A stretch of 64,000 nt of DNA from an uncultured Eubacteriales bacterium (GCA_902760595.1 CACWHI010000007.1:1-64000), one strand, 5' to 3'. Counted from the first letter of the stretch, positions 8,411-17,082 are shown. Numbers and translations: made by a program. Notes: generated by a model from the letters alone, not told the origin.

Positions 8411-9898
8411 TTAAGACTCCTTTCCGATGAAGGCCATGACGGCGTCGCCCATATTTTCCGGCTCAGCGACCTCTTTATGCCGGATCTCCATGGTCTCAAG
8501 CGCCGAGATGGAGGACGGTACGGCCGTAGCGGTATGCCGCGCCAGCGCGCGGGCGTCCTCAAACACGCGGCCGCTGGTTTGGAGGCCCAGCGCGGCGGAT
8601 ACGTCATAGACGAATTTGTAGGGGCTGGCGGTGGCGTTGACCAGCGTCACGGCCTGGCTGAGGTCCTGCCCGCGCAGTTCGCTCAGCACGGACAGGCCGA
8701 CCGCGGTGTGCGGATCCACCAGCACGCCGCTGCGCTCAAAGGTATCGCGGATGGCGGCGCGGGTCTGCCCGTCGTCCGCGGTGCCGGCGGAGAATTCTTC
8801 CCGAAGCGCGGAAAGCAGATCGCCGGGGAGCTCAAACCGCCCGGCGGATTTCAGGGCAGCCATCCAGCCGCGCACCGTCTCCGCGTCGCGCCTGCACAGC
8901 TCGAAGAGCAGGCGCTCCAGATTGGAGGAGATCAGGATATCCATGGAGGGGGAGATCGTTTTGTGGAAGGGCCGGTGCGTGTCGTAAACGCCGGTCGCGA
9001 AAAAGTCGGTCAGCACGCGGTTACGGTTGGACGCGCAGATCAGCCGGCCGATGGGCAGCCCCATGCGCCTGGCGTACCAGGCGGCCAGGATGTCGCCGAA
9101 GTTGCCGGTAGGCACGCACACGTCCATTGTCTCCCCGGCGCGCAGGCGCCCCGCCTGCCGCAGCGCGCGGTAGCCGTAGAAATAGTAGACGATCTGCGGA
9201 ACGAGACGCCCGATATTGATACTGTTGGCGGAGGAGGGGAGCCGATGGACGCCGTTCAGCTGCCCGCGGAAATCCGGATCCGAGAACAGGCGCTTGACCC
9301 CGGTCTGGGCGTCGTCAAAGTTCCCGCGCACCGCGACGACCTGGACGTTCCGGCCCTGGGAGGTCGCCATCTGGCGGTACTGGAGGTCGCTGACGCCGTC
9401 TTTGGGGTAGAAGACCGTGCAGGCGGTGCCGGTTACGTCGCGGAAGCCCTCTAAGGCCGCCTTGCCGGTGTCACCCGAGGTGGCCGTGAGGATGTGGATG
9501 GTGCGTGTTTCGCCGGTCAGCCGGGCGGCGCGCACGATCAGACGCGGCAGCAGCTGCAGCGCCACGTCCTTGAAGGCGAGCGTCGGGCCGTGATAGAGCT
9601 CCAGCAGCCAGGTCCCGGCGTCCAGCGGGCGAAGGGGAGTCACCTCCGGCGCGGTAAAGCCGGCGTAGGCCTCCCGGCACATCAGGGCCAGCTCCTCCTG
9701 CCCGAATTCGGGAAAATACAGGCCCAGCACCTCGGCGGCCAGCGCCTGGTAGGTGTAGGAAATGTCCGGGTCGAGCCATGCCGCCGGGGCGGCGGGGATG
9801 GATTCGGGGACGTACAGGCCCCCGTCCGGGCTCAGGCCGTTCAGCACGGCCTGGGCGGCGGATACGGCTGCTTCTCCTCGGGTGGATACGTATCGCAT
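8411..9898 (-). CDS. thrC: Threonine synthase
   Basis: A 495-residue PLP enzyme that converts O-phosphohomoserine to threonine. The chosen ATG at 9898 gives the typical N-terminus MRYVSTRG and has the RBS GGAGAGGAG just upstream; a longer in-frame reading to 9970 would run back into the preceding gene. The PLP lysine lies in GPTLAFKDVALQ. The phosphate-binding region is seen as ATSGDTGKAA. A homoserine dehydrogenase gene begins at the far right of the window, so the threonine pathway genes are not clustered. Confidence 0.95.
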   Translation of the reverse strand: MRYVSTRGEAAVSAAQAVLNGLSPDGGLYVPESIPAAPAAWLDPDISYTYQALAAEVLGLYFPEFGQEELALMCREAYAGFTAPEVTPLRPLDAGTWLLELYHGPTLAFKDVALQLLPRLIVRAARLTGETRTIHILTATSGDTGKAALEGFRDVTGTACTVFYPKDGVSDLQYRQMATSQGRNVQVVAVRGNFDDAQTGVKRLFSDPDFRGQLNGVHRLPSSANSINIGRLVPQIVYYFYGYRALRQAGRLRAGETMDVCVPTGNFGDILAAWYARRMGLPIGRLICASNRNRVLTDFFATGVYDTHRPFHKTISPSMDILISSNLERLLFELCRRDAETVRGWMAALKSAGRFELPGDLLSALREEFSAGTADDGQTRAAIRDTFERSGVLVDPHTAVGLSVLSELRGQDLSQAVTLVNATASPYKFVYDVSAALGLQTSGRVFEDARALARHTATAVPSSISALETMEIRHKEVAEPENMGDAVMAFIGKES

Positions 9899-9933
9899 AG
9901 CAGGGCTCCTCTCCGTGAAATCGGGATCAGGCG

Positions 9934-11106
9934 TCAGAACCAGGTCTGGCAGAAGGTGGTGACGCGCCATTTCTTGATATGCTCGTAATCGTTGATCTCG
10001 CCGTCGTTTTTCTGGTATTCGTCCGGGCAGGGCCTGGTGTTCTTGAGGGCTTCTTTGGTATCGTAAAGGTAGCAGTAGCGCTTGATACGGTTGGACATGT
10101 TGCCCTCCACCGTCTTGAGCAGGTATACACCGTTCCCTAAATCGTCCACATCGGTCACCAGGCCGATGTGCTTGTAGCCGTACCCCTTCTGTTCGCCGTA
10201 GACGACCAGGTAGCCGGGTCTGGGCAGGGTACTGAGCCGGTTCATTTTTTCAAAGCCCTTGTTGATCTTGCCGACGCCGGCCGCGTGGACGGAATAGGGC
10301 TCTCCGCTTTCGTGGGGAACGGACTTGGTGGGCTCGTCCATGGGAATTCCGCAGGTATCGAACACGTAGCCCAGGAAGGCACCGCACCAGCCGATATTGC
10401 ACTTGGACCCCTTGCCGCACTGCCAGTAGGAATACTTGTTCTTGCTGCCCGCGCGGGAGAAGGTCTTGTTGCCGGCCTCGCGCCATTCGTTCAGCGCGAA
10501 GTCGATCACGGTGTTGATGGCGTCCGGCACGGCGGAACGATCGTAGGCCTGGACGGTGAGATCGTCGGAGGCGGCCGCGGCGTCCGCTCCGGCATCCGCG
10601 GCGGGTTCTTCCGGCAGGGCCTCAGGCTCCGTCTGCAGCTCATCCGCCGCTTCAGCTTCCTCGTCTTCAGGCACGTCCGCGGGTTCGGCGGAGTCGGTTG
10701 AAGCCGGCTCAATGTCCTGCGCCTGCTCAGCGGGCTCATCCTCGTCGTCGGTGTCCGATACGGCGTAATACCGGTAGTCGGTCTGCGCGGCCGGCGGCGC
10801 TGACTCGCCGTCAGTTTCAACAGCGGGTTCCGCTTCGGCATAGAGCACCAGGACGCGCAGCAGGGTGGGCTGCTCCCCACTCAGGCGGACCTCGGCGCGT
10901 CCGGGCCGGAGACCGACCAGCTGCCCGGCGTCCAGCGAGACCACGGTCTCATCGGAAATGGCGCAGCCGCCGAGGCGGTCCTCGGGGATCGTCCAGCGCT
11001 CTCCGCGGGCCAGCGTGACGTCAAAGGCATCCTCCGCCAGCGCGGCAGAGGCCAGGCATAGTATCAGCAGCACAGCCGCCGTGAGGCGGCGTAAAAACAC
11101 GCGCAT
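9934..11106 (-). CDS. Secreted CHAP/NlpC-like amidase-domain protein
   Basis: A 390-residue exported protein. The start at 11106 is chosen because AAGGAGG lies 8 bases upstream and the protein then opens with a clean signal peptide (MRVFLRRL, hydrophobic core, ALA cleavage). A small beta domain follows, then a long acidic linker rich in Glu, Asp, Ala and Pro (about residues 100-185). The C-terminal domain carries CNIGWCGAFLGYV with candidate nucleophile Cys241, and YKHIGLV with a candidate catalytic His, the layout of CHAP/NlpC-type cysteine amidases. It probably cuts peptidoglycan, but the assignment is by motif only. It sits between a flippase-like gene and thrC. Confidence 0.7.
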   Translation of the reverse strand: MRVFLRRLTAAVLLILCLASAALAEDAFDVTLARGERWTIPEDRLGGCAISDETVVSLDAGQLVGLRPGRAEVRLSGEQPTLLRVLVLYAEAEPAVETDGESAPPAAQTDYRYYAVSDTDDEDEPAEQAQDIEPASTDSAEPADVPEDEEAEAADELQTEPEALPEEPAADAGADAAAASDDLTVQAYDRSAVPDAINTVIDFALNEWREAGNKTFSRAGSKNKYSYWQCGKGSKCNIGWCGAFLGYVFDTCGIPMDEPTKSVPHESGEPYSVHAAGVGKINKGFEKMNRLSTLPRPGYLVVYGEQKGYGYKHIGLVTDVDDLGNGVYLLKTVEGNMSNRIKRYCYLYDTKEALKNTRPCPDEYQKNDGEINDYEHIKKWRVTTFCQTWF

Positions 11107-11107
11107 G

Positions 11108-12268
11108 TCAGTTTCCTCCTTGATCAGGGCCGTGGGCCGTTTCATCCGCGGCCCCCTCTTCTGCCGGATCGGTCACATTCCCGGGACTGTCCGCCGCGGC
11201 TTTCCGGTTGCGCCGGATCGACCGCGCGCTCTCGTATATGACGCTGCCCAATCCGACGAGGAGTGCCATGTAGTAGGTGACGGCGCGCCAGAGCAGAAGC
11301 GCGGGAAACTGCAGGTCCCTGGGAAAAATGCTTTCATAAAAGAGATAGAAGCCGCCCTCCTGGACGCCGGACGCGCCGGGCAGCGGGGTAAAGGACGCGG
11401 CGATGAACAGCAACCACTGCAGGGTCATCAGCAAAAGCGGGCTGTGCCCCTTCATGTGCAGGGCGCGGTATACGCAGTAGGAGGCGCTCATCAGCAGGAT
11501 AATCTGGATCCAGGACAGGATGAGCAGCCACAGGATCTGCAGCGGGTGGTGGACCAGCATGTCCACGCTGGCACTGAAATCATTGAGCGCCGCGTCCGCG
11601 CGGGACGAGGAGCGCTCCAGGTCCTTGATCAGGCGCAGGCGGTGCCCGACGCGCAGGATGAATACGATGAGCGCGCGCACGATGTTGCGGTTGATGGCCA
11701 GCAGCAGCACCACGGCCACGCTGAGCCCGTTGATGCCGAAACCCGCGAAGATCAGCCACTTCGCGTCGCCGACGCAGGCGTTGACGGCGTCCTGCTGCGT
11801 GAGCCAGAGCACCGCGCCGCCGCTCAAAAGCGCCAGCTGGAAGCAGAAGAACTTGACCGCGAGGCTCGACGAGGAGACGCCTACCGGCACGCCGCGGTTC
11901 TTGAACGCGAACACCTGCATGGGCTGGCCGCCGGTGGCCGCCGGGGTCACGTTGGAATAGAACATGCCCAGGATCGTGATGTGCAGGGTGGAAAAGTATC
12001 GGATCCTGACCTTCTGCCAGATGAAGAAGCACTGGTTGACCAGCGCTTCGGCGCAGACGCTCATGAACCAGACGCCCAGCCCGGCAAGCAGCCAGCGCCA
12101 GTCCGACTCCAGCATGGCCTTCAGCGAGGCCTTGGCGTCAGAATTGCGTACGGCAAACCAAAGCACAATAAGCACCGTGCCAATAATGACCAGCGCATTC
12201 AGGATGTTGCTTCGGGTTTGCTTGCTTGGCTTTTTCAAAGGCGCTCCTTGCTGTGCCGCGTTGGGCAT
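11108..12268 (-). CDS. Flippase-like integral membrane protein (LPG-synthase TM / UPF0104 family)
   Basis: A 386-residue polytopic membrane protein with about eight hydrophobic segments. The phrases FYSNVTPAATGGQPMQVF and AASFTPLPGASGVQEGGF are the two conserved half-motifs of the lysylphosphatidylglycerol synthase transmembrane (flippase-like) family. It lacks the C-terminal aminoacyl-transferase domain of MprF, so it is a stand-alone flippase-like member, possibly moving a lipid or lipid-linked sugar. It is the first gene of the minus-strand group and its stop is one base from the start of the next gene. Confidence 0.85.
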   Translation of the reverse strand: MPNAAQQGAPLKKPSKQTRSNILNALVIIGTVLIVLWFAVRNSDAKASLKAMLESDWRWLLAGLGVWFMSVCAEALVNQCFFIWQKVRIRYFSTLHITILGMFYSNVTPAATGGQPMQVFAFKNRGVPVGVSSSSLAVKFFCFQLALLSGGAVLWLTQQDAVNACVGDAKWLIFAGFGINGLSVAVVLLLAINRNIVRALIVFILRVGHRLRLIKDLERSSSRADAALNDFSASVDMLVHHPLQILWLLILSWIQIILLMSASYCVYRALHMKGHSPLLLMTLQWLLFIAASFTPLPGASGVQEGGFYLFYESIFPRDLQFPALLLWRAVTYYMALLVGLGSVIYESARSIRRNRKAAADSPGNVTDPAEEGAADETAHGPDQGGN

Positions 12269-12299
12269 GATTCGGGCGGCGGTTTAACGCCGCAAGCGG

Positions 12300-12328
12300 A
12301 TTATAGCATAATAATGGATGAATGTCAT
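12300..12328 (-). promoter_or_regulatory. Promoter of the minus-strand group 12268-6087
   Basis: On the minus strand ATGACA (12328-12323), a 17-bp spacer and a perfect TATAAT (12305-12300). It lies about 35 bp before the flippase-like gene. No other convincing promoter is seen down to serS, so the six genes may be one transcript. Confidence 0.7.
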
Positions 12329-12380
12329 CATTTTTTCGGTTAAAGTTCGGCTTTTTGCCGGTTTTTTGATGAAAAAACAC

Positions 12381-12409
12381 TTGCGCGCAAGCAAGAATTG
12401 TGCTAACAT
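12381..12409 (+). promoter_or_regulatory. Promoter of the secreted-protein/Wzz genes
   Basis: TTGCGC (12381-12386), 17-bp spacer, TAACAT (12404-12409). The leader to the ATG at 12548 is about 135 nt and contains one small hairpin (CCTGC/GCAGG near 12460). No known riboswitch class could be matched. The rest of the 12269-12547 gap holds the divergent promoter and AT-rich DNA. Confidence 0.55.
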
Positions 12410-12547
12410 ACATCTGCCTGAACCGCTGGCGAAGGTATATGAAACTGGTATTCCCTGCAAGGGCAGGTAATATAGGCTGTTTTCCGCGCGGAGGGATCTC
12501 TCCTGAACGGCAGCCGCAAAGTGAAAAAAGAAAAGGAGAGGTTTCCC

Positions 12548-13066
12548 ATGAAAAAGGTATTTTCCCTGCTGGTCGTCCTGGCCCTGGCGCTGAGCGCTGT
12601 CGCGTTTGCTGAAGAAGCCCCCGTGGCTGGCAGCCCCGTTCCCCTGGAAGTGGTCAACGTTTCTTCTGACGCGGTCAACGTGATCGTGGACGAAGTTGAG
12701 GAGAACGAAGTCGCGAAGCAGCTGCTCGATTTCGTCGCCGCCAATGACAGCGCTACTGTCTTCGGCGAGGAGCTGGGCGCCTATGAAATGGTCGAAATGG
12801 CGACCCTGGCCATCAGCGGCTACGAAGAGTCCGTCGGCGACCTGACCTTCACTGTCAAGTTCGCGGCCGCGTTCGAGCAGGACGCCAAGCTGGCCGTGCT
12901 GATCGGCCTGATCAACGCTGAAGACCTGACGGTCGCCTGGCAGCCCGTGAACTTCACCGTGGAAGAGGACGGCTCCGTGACCGCTACCCTGACCGCCGAG
13001 CAGGCGCTCGCGGTTCAGAACGGCAGCGCGGTCATCTCTGTTCTGCAGGAAAAGGCTGCTGAATAA
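12548..13066 (+). CDS. Small secreted protein of unknown function
   Basis: A 172-residue protein not recognised as any named family. The ATG at 12548 is preferred over an upstream in-frame start because AAAGGAGAGG precedes it and it yields a clean signal peptide (MKKVFSLL to AFA-EE). The mature part is acidic, Val/Ala-rich, without Cys, and reads as one small beta-rich domain. It is co-oriented with the Wzz/tyrosine-kinase pair and separated from it by the nested hairpin at 13080-13149, so a role at the cell surface is plausible but unproven. Confidence 0.7.
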   Translation: MKKVFSLLVVLALALSAVAFAEEAPVAGSPVPLEVVNVSSDAVNVIVDEVEENEVAKQLLDFVAANDSATVFGEELGAYEMVEMATLAISGYEESVGDLTFTVKFAAAFEQDAKLAVLIGLINAEDLTVAWQPVNFTVEEDGSVTATLTAEQALAVQNGSAVISVLQEKAAE

Positions 13067-13079
13067 CTGAGTTTTCATG

Positions 13080-13149
13080 ACCGGGGCACTCCCGACTGCC
13101 GGCGAAGCCGTATGAGTACGGCCCGACCCGGCGACCGGAGCGCCCCGGT
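13080..13149 (+). other. Nested hairpin element between the secreted protein and wzz-like gene
   Basis: Three coaxial helices can be drawn: ACCGGGGC/GCCCCGGT (13080-13087 with 13142-13149) extended by CTCC/GGAG, then GCCGG/CCGGC, then GCCGTA/TACGGC closed by TGAG. The internal loops are small and nearly symmetric. No T-run follows (ATTCTTTACT), so it is a poor intrinsic terminator. It ends about 20 bp before the wzz-like start codon. It could be a regulatory RNA, an mRNA stabiliser or a repeat unit. Confidence 0.5.
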
Positions 13150-13169
13150 ATTCTTTACTGGAGGATTCC

Positions 13170-13955
13170 ATGGCTGAGACGGAGACCGCCCTGCGCAACC
13201 CAAACCATTCGATGACCGCGGCCAATATCCGGACCGTAGACCGGGACGCGGAGATCGAGATCGATCTGGGCGAGCTTTTTCTGCGTTTGCTGGACAAGTG
13301 GTATATTATCGTGGCCTCGGCGCTGGTCGGAACGCTGATCAGCGGCATCTGGACCTTTTTCTTTGTCACGCCGCAATACGAGGCGACCTCGAAGCTGTAC
13401 ATCCTGAACTCGGACGAGTCAGTGATCAACCTGTCCAGCCTGCAGCTGGGCAGTCAGCTCGCGAACGACTATACCCACGTGTTCAGCAACTGGCACGTGC
13501 ATGACTCGGTGATCAAAAAGCTCGGCCTTGAATACACCGACAAGGACATGGCGCGGATGGTGCGAGTCAACAATCCGGCCAATACGCGCCTGCTTGAGAT
13601 CACCGTCAAGTCGCCGGACCGTGCCGAGGCGCAGCTGATCGCGAACACCTATGCCGTCGTCGCGCCGGAATTCATCGCCAAGGTGATGAAAACGGTGGAA
13701 CCCAGCGTGTTCCAGGAGGCACAGCTGCCGGATAAGCCGGTCTCGCCGTCAAAGACGCGCAACCTGATCCTGGGGTTCCTGATCGGCGCGGTGCTCGCCG
13801 CTGGCGTGATCACGGTGCTGTTTGTGATGGATGACAAGGTGCGCACCTCGGACGACATCACCAAGCTGCTGGGCCTGCCGACCCTGGGCGTGGTGACGAT
13901 GCAGAATACCATGCAGGGCGAGAACAGAAGATCGGGCAAAGGAGCGAAGAAATGA
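13170..13955 (+). CDS. Wzz/CapA-type chain-length regulator (BY-kinase activator)
   Basis: A 261-residue Wzz-domain membrane protein. It has a transmembrane segment near residues 46-68, an extracellular loop starting QYEATSKLYI, the Pro-containing PDKPVSPSKTRN just before the second transmembrane segment (about residues 195-220), and a short cytoplasmic tail. In Gram-positive bacteria such proteins pair with a separate tyrosine kinase to control polysaccharide length and export. The kinase gene follows with a 4-bp overlap. RBS is ACTGGAGG. No glycosyltransferase genes are nearby. Confidence 0.9.
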   Translation: MAETETALRNPNHSMTAANIRTVDRDAEIEIDLGELFLRLLDKWYIIVASALVGTLISGIWTFFFVTPQYEATSKLYILNSDESVINLSSLQLGSQLANDYTHVFSNWHVHDSVIKKLGLEYTDKDMARMVRVNNPANTRLLEITVKSPDRAEAQLIANTYAVVAPEFIAKVMKTVEPSVFQEAQLPDKPVSPSKTRNLILGFLIGAVLAAGVITVLFVMDDKVRTSDDITKLLGLPTLGVVTMQNTMQGENRRSGKGAKK

Positions 13956-14704
13956 AGCAGGTTTCGCTGCGGGAACGGGATACCCTGGATTATTCCGGCA
14001 AGGAAGCGCTCAACAGCATCGCGACCAACCTGACCTTCGTCGGCCGGCACATGAACAAATTCGTGATGACCAGCTGCGTCGCCAGCGAGGGCAAGAGCTC
14101 GCTGTGCATGCAGCTGATGCTGAACCTGGCCCAGCGCGGCAACAGCGTGGTCATGGTGGACGCCGACCTCCGCGCCTCCTTCCTGATGTCCCGCCTCAAA
14201 TTTGAAGAGGGCGGCGTCATCCAGGGACTGGTGCATTACCTGGCCGGCTACTGCGAGCTCGATCAGGCCATCTACCAGACGGATGTCGAAGGTGCGTATA
14301 TCATTCCCACCGGTGACACGGTCGCCAATCCGCTACCCCTTCTGGATTCGCCGGACTTCGGACAGATGATGGAGGAGCTGAGCAGTAAGTTCGATTACGT
14401 CCTCGTGGACGCGCCGCCCGTGGGCGTCGTGATCGACGCGGCGGTCATCGCCAAGAACTGCGACGGCGCGGTATTCGTGCTGGAGTACGGCAAGCGCTCG
14501 AAGCGCGAGGTCGTGGACGCCGTTCAGCAGCTGGAGCAGTCCGGCTGCCCGGTGCTTGGCTGCGTCATCAACATGGTCACTGTCAAGACGCTCGCGGAAA
14601 AGAGCTACTACAAGAAATACTATTCCGGCCATTACAGTTCCTACTATGACGGCTACGGAAACAAAAAAGATGAATCGGCGGACATCAAGCGAAAAAAGCG
14701 CTGA
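13952..14704 (+). CDS. CpsD/CapB-family bacterial tyrosine kinase
   Basis: A 250-residue cytoplasmic BY-kinase. The Walker A motif reads ASEGKSS, Walker A' VVMVDADLRAS and Walker B YVLVDAPPVG. The C-terminus is a tyrosine cluster (SYYKKYYSGHYSSYYDGYG), the usual autophosphorylation site. It is coupled to the Wzz-like gene and should work with it in polysaccharide assembly. A strong terminator follows, so this pair is not part of a larger capsule operon here. Confidence 0.93.
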   Translation: MKQVSLRERDTLDYSGKEALNSIATNLTFVGRHMNKFVMTSCVASEGKSSLCMQLMLNLAQRGNSVVMVDADLRASFLMSRLKFEEGGVIQGLVHYLAGYCELDQAIYQTDVEGAYIIPTGDTVANPLPLLDSPDFGQMMEELSSKFDYVLVDAPPVGVVIDAAVIAKNCDGAVFVLEYGKRSKREVVDAVQQLEQSGCPVLGCVINMVTVKTLAEKSYYKKYYSGHYSSYYDGYGNKKDESADIKRKKR

Positions 14705-14715
14705 TCCGCATACCT

Positions 14716-14745
14716 CCGGGCCGGAAGGCCCGGCATTTTGCTTTT
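14716..14745 (+). terminator. Terminator after the tyrosine kinase gene
   Basis: A perfect 7-bp GC stem (CCGGGCC / GGCCCGG, loop GGAA) followed by CATTTTGCTTTT. It separates the Wzz/kinase pair from the AlaX-type gene. Confidence 0.8.
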
Positions 14746-14754
14746 GAGGTCGAT

Positions 14755-15912
14755 ATGACGAATTGCTTGTATAATGAGGACGCCTACCTTCACAGCTTTA
14801 CCGCGCGAGTGATGGAAGCGGTTTCCCTGGCGGACGGCCGGTTCGACATCGTGCTGGACCGGACGGCGTTTTTCCCGGAGCAGGGCGGCCAGACGGCGGA
14901 CACGGGGACACTGAACGGCGAAGTGCGCGTGCTGGACGCCCAGATCAGGGACGGAATCGTCCATCATCTCTGCGACGCGCCGCTGCCTGTCGGCGAGGCG
15001 GTGCGGGGAGAGCTGGATTTTGAGCGCCGCTTCAGTCATATGCAGCAGCATACCGGCGAGCATATCCTGTCCGGGATCTGCGCGGCGGCCTACGGCTGCA
15101 GGAATGTGGGCTTTCACCTGAGCGACCATATCGTAACGGTGGATTACGACAAGCCCCTGACGCCGGACATGCTGGATGAGCTGGAGGAGCGCGCCAATCG
15201 GGCGGTCTGGGCGAACCTGCCCGTCCGCTGCTGGTACCCGACCAGGGAAGAGGCGGAGCGCCTGGAATACCGCAGCAAAAAGGAGATCGCGGACAGGCTG
15301 CGCATCGTCAGTATCCCCGGTGTGGACGACTGCGCCTGCTGCGCGCCGCATGTGCGGGCCACGGGGGAAGTGGGACTGATCAAAATCATGAGCGCCGCGC
15401 GGTACAAGGGCGGCGTCCGGCTGACGATCCTGTGCGGTCGGCGCACTTTGCTGGCGGTCCGTACCGGGCTGCGGCGCCTGGACGCGCTGTGCAGGAAAAT
15501 GACCTGCGGAGAGGAAGAGCTCACGCAGGTGCTCGAAAAGCGCGACGCGGAGCTGCGGGAGGCGAAGCTGCGGGCGGCGCAGCTGGAGGGGGAGCTCCTC
15601 TGCCGCGAAGCCGACGACGCCCGGAAGCGGGGCGAGCGGCTGCTGCGTGTCGGGGGCGCGGATATGCAGGCCATGCTGCGCGCTGTGGACCGCCTGAGCG
15701 GCGGCGCGGATCTGGCGGGTGTGTTCGCGGGAAACGACGAAGCGGGCTATACCTTCTGCCTGACCGGCGGACAGGGCCTGAAGGAAGCGTTTGCCGCGTT
15801 CAGGACGGCTGTGGGCGCCCAGGGCGGGGGAGACGCGCAGCTGATCCGCGGCCGCTGCGCCGCGCCCTGGCAGGCGATCGCTTCATTTTTCGAGAACGTA
15901 CAGGGGGCGTGA
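14755..15912 (+). CDS. AlaX-type alanyl-tRNA editing protein
   Basis: A 385-residue stand-alone editing protein that hydrolyses mischarged tRNA-Ala. The zinc site of the AlaRS editing domain is present: HTGEH (HxxxH) near residue 102, and the Cys-rich CACCAPH near residue 200. The segment FFPEQGGQTADTG is the conserved substrate loop. The C-terminal third has a short coiled coil (about residues 255-290) and a DHHA1-like end, so it is of the long AlaX type. It ends 2 bp before the esterase gene. Confidence 0.9.
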   Translation: MTNCLYNEDAYLHSFTARVMEAVSLADGRFDIVLDRTAFFPEQGGQTADTGTLNGEVRVLDAQIRDGIVHHLCDAPLPVGEAVRGELDFERRFSHMQQHTGEHILSGICAAAYGCRNVGFHLSDHIVTVDYDKPLTPDMLDELEERANRAVWANLPVRCWYPTREEAERLEYRSKKEIADRLRIVSIPGVDDCACCAPHVRATGEVGLIKIMSAARYKGGVRLTILCGRRTLLAVRTGLRRLDALCRKMTCGEEELTQVLEKRDAELREAKLRAAQLEGELLCREADDARKRGERLLRVGGADMQAMLRAVDRLSGGADLAGVFAGNDEAGYTFCLTGGQGLKEAFAAFRTAVGAQGGGDAQLIRGRCAAPWQAIASFFENVQGA

Positions 15913-15914
15913 GA

Positions 15915-16955
15915 ATGTACTGGGATACCGAAGCGATGATCCGGGAATCACGCATGACGCTGATCGGCCGCAGGGACGAGCGGCGGGATCCGCTGCGCCT
16001 GTTCTGGGTGGGCAGCGGACTGGTGCTGACCGCGCGCATCCGGGAGCTGGCCGCGCGGATCGAGGCGGATTGGGACGGACAGGCACCCTGGGTGAGCGTG
16101 TCGGTGGACGGAGCGCCCGTGGCGCGGTTCGCGCTCCGGCGGGGCCTGCACACCTACGCGCTGCTGGCGGGGATGGACGATACGGTGCCGCACCGCGTGC
16201 GCCTGACCCGGGACGTGCAGCCGATGGAAAACGACGAGCGTCTGCTGGTGCGCCTGCGCGGGCTCAGCCTGGAGGGGGAGCTTCTGCCGAACGCTCCGGC
16301 GGGCAGGCTCGAATTCGTCGGAGACAGCCTGACCAGCGGCGAGGGACTGGCCGGTCCCGTCGGCGCGGCCGAATGGAAAACCGTATGGATGTCCGGCGCG
16401 GGCACCTATGCCGCCCAGCTCTGCGCCATGCTGGGCGCGGAGGGAGAATGGGTCTCCCAGAGCGGCTGGGGCATCGTGACAGACTGGGCGAACGATCCTG
16501 CGCATATCCTGCCGCGCATCTATGATCAGGTGTGCGCCCTGCAGGAGGCTGGACGCGAGCCGTATGACTTTTCCGCGCACCCCGTGGACGCGGTGGTGAT
16601 CAACCTGGGCACCAACGACGGCAACGCGATGAATTCGCTGGACGACACGGCGCGCCGCCGGCGTGAGGAGGAGATCGCGGCCGCTGCCGCCGCTTTCCTG
16701 AAGCGGATCCGCGCCGTGCGGCCGGGCATCCCCATCCTGTGGGCCTGCGGCATGTGCGGGGATTCCCTGAACGCCCTGCTGGAGCGCGCGGTCAGCGGAG
16801 CGGCCAAGGACATGGGCGATCCGCTGATCGCCTTCTGCCCTCTTCCCGCGTGCGCAGAGGAGGAAAAGGGCAGCCTGGGCCATCCCGGCCTGCCGTCCCA
16901 CCGCCGCTGCGCCGCCGTCATCGCGGACCGTCTCAGGAAAATGAAAGCCGACTGA
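15915..16955 (+). CDS. SGNH/GDSL esterase, carbohydrate-esterase-family-2-like
   Basis: A 346-residue protein starting at ATG 15915; an in-frame extension upstream lies wholly inside the AlaX-type gene and is discounted. An N-terminal beta-sandwich (about residues 1-125) precedes the SGNH hydrolase domain. Block I is FVGDSLTSGEG with nucleophile Ser138, block III is NLGTNDGN, and the catalytic His lies near the end in GHPGLPSHRR. This domain order is that of CE2 acetyl-xylan/glucomannan esterases. No signal peptide is seen, so it may deacetylate imported oligosaccharides, consistent with the GH43 locus. Specificity is inferred. Confidence 0.8.
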   Translation: MYWDTEAMIRESRMTLIGRRDERRDPLRLFWVGSGLVLTARIRELAARIEADWDGQAPWVSVSVDGAPVARFALRRGLHTYALLAGMDDTVPHRVRLTRDVQPMENDERLLVRLRGLSLEGELLPNAPAGRLEFVGDSLTSGEGLAGPVGAAEWKTVWMSGAGTYAAQLCAMLGAEGEWVSQSGWGIVTDWANDPAHILPRIYDQVCALQEAGREPYDFSAHPVDAVVINLGTNDGNAMNSLDDTARRRREEEIAAAAAAFLKRIRAVRPGIPILWACGMCGDSLNALLERAVSGAAKDMGDPLIAFCPLPACAEEEKGSLGHPGLPSHRRCAAVIADRLRKMKAD

Positions 16956-16992
16956 ACAGGAACGCGGCATGCGTAACAATTTTGCTCAATCA

Positions 16993-17021
16993 TTGAAATG
17001 AAAGGCGCGTTGTGGTATGAT
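16993..17021 (+). promoter_or_regulatory. Promoter of the 17083-23975 gene group
   Basis: TTGAAA (16993-16998), 17-bp spacer, TATGAT (17016-17021), about 60 bp before the start of the secreted Ig-like protein. The seven genes behind it are tightly packed. Confidence 0.65.
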
Positions 17022-17082
17022 AAGCACAGCCGCATAAGGTTCCCGCGGTAGAATAGCCCGACCGATTTCCGGAGGAATGCGA

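Noticed and set aside
12410-12547. Cyclic-di-GMP or other known riboswitch before the secreted-protein/wzz genes
   Set aside because: No conserved core of the known class could be found; only a small hairpin is visible.
15432-15914. N-terminal extension of the SGNH esterase
   Set aside because: The extension lies inside the AlaX-type gene in another frame; ATG 15915 gives a complete CE2-like protein.
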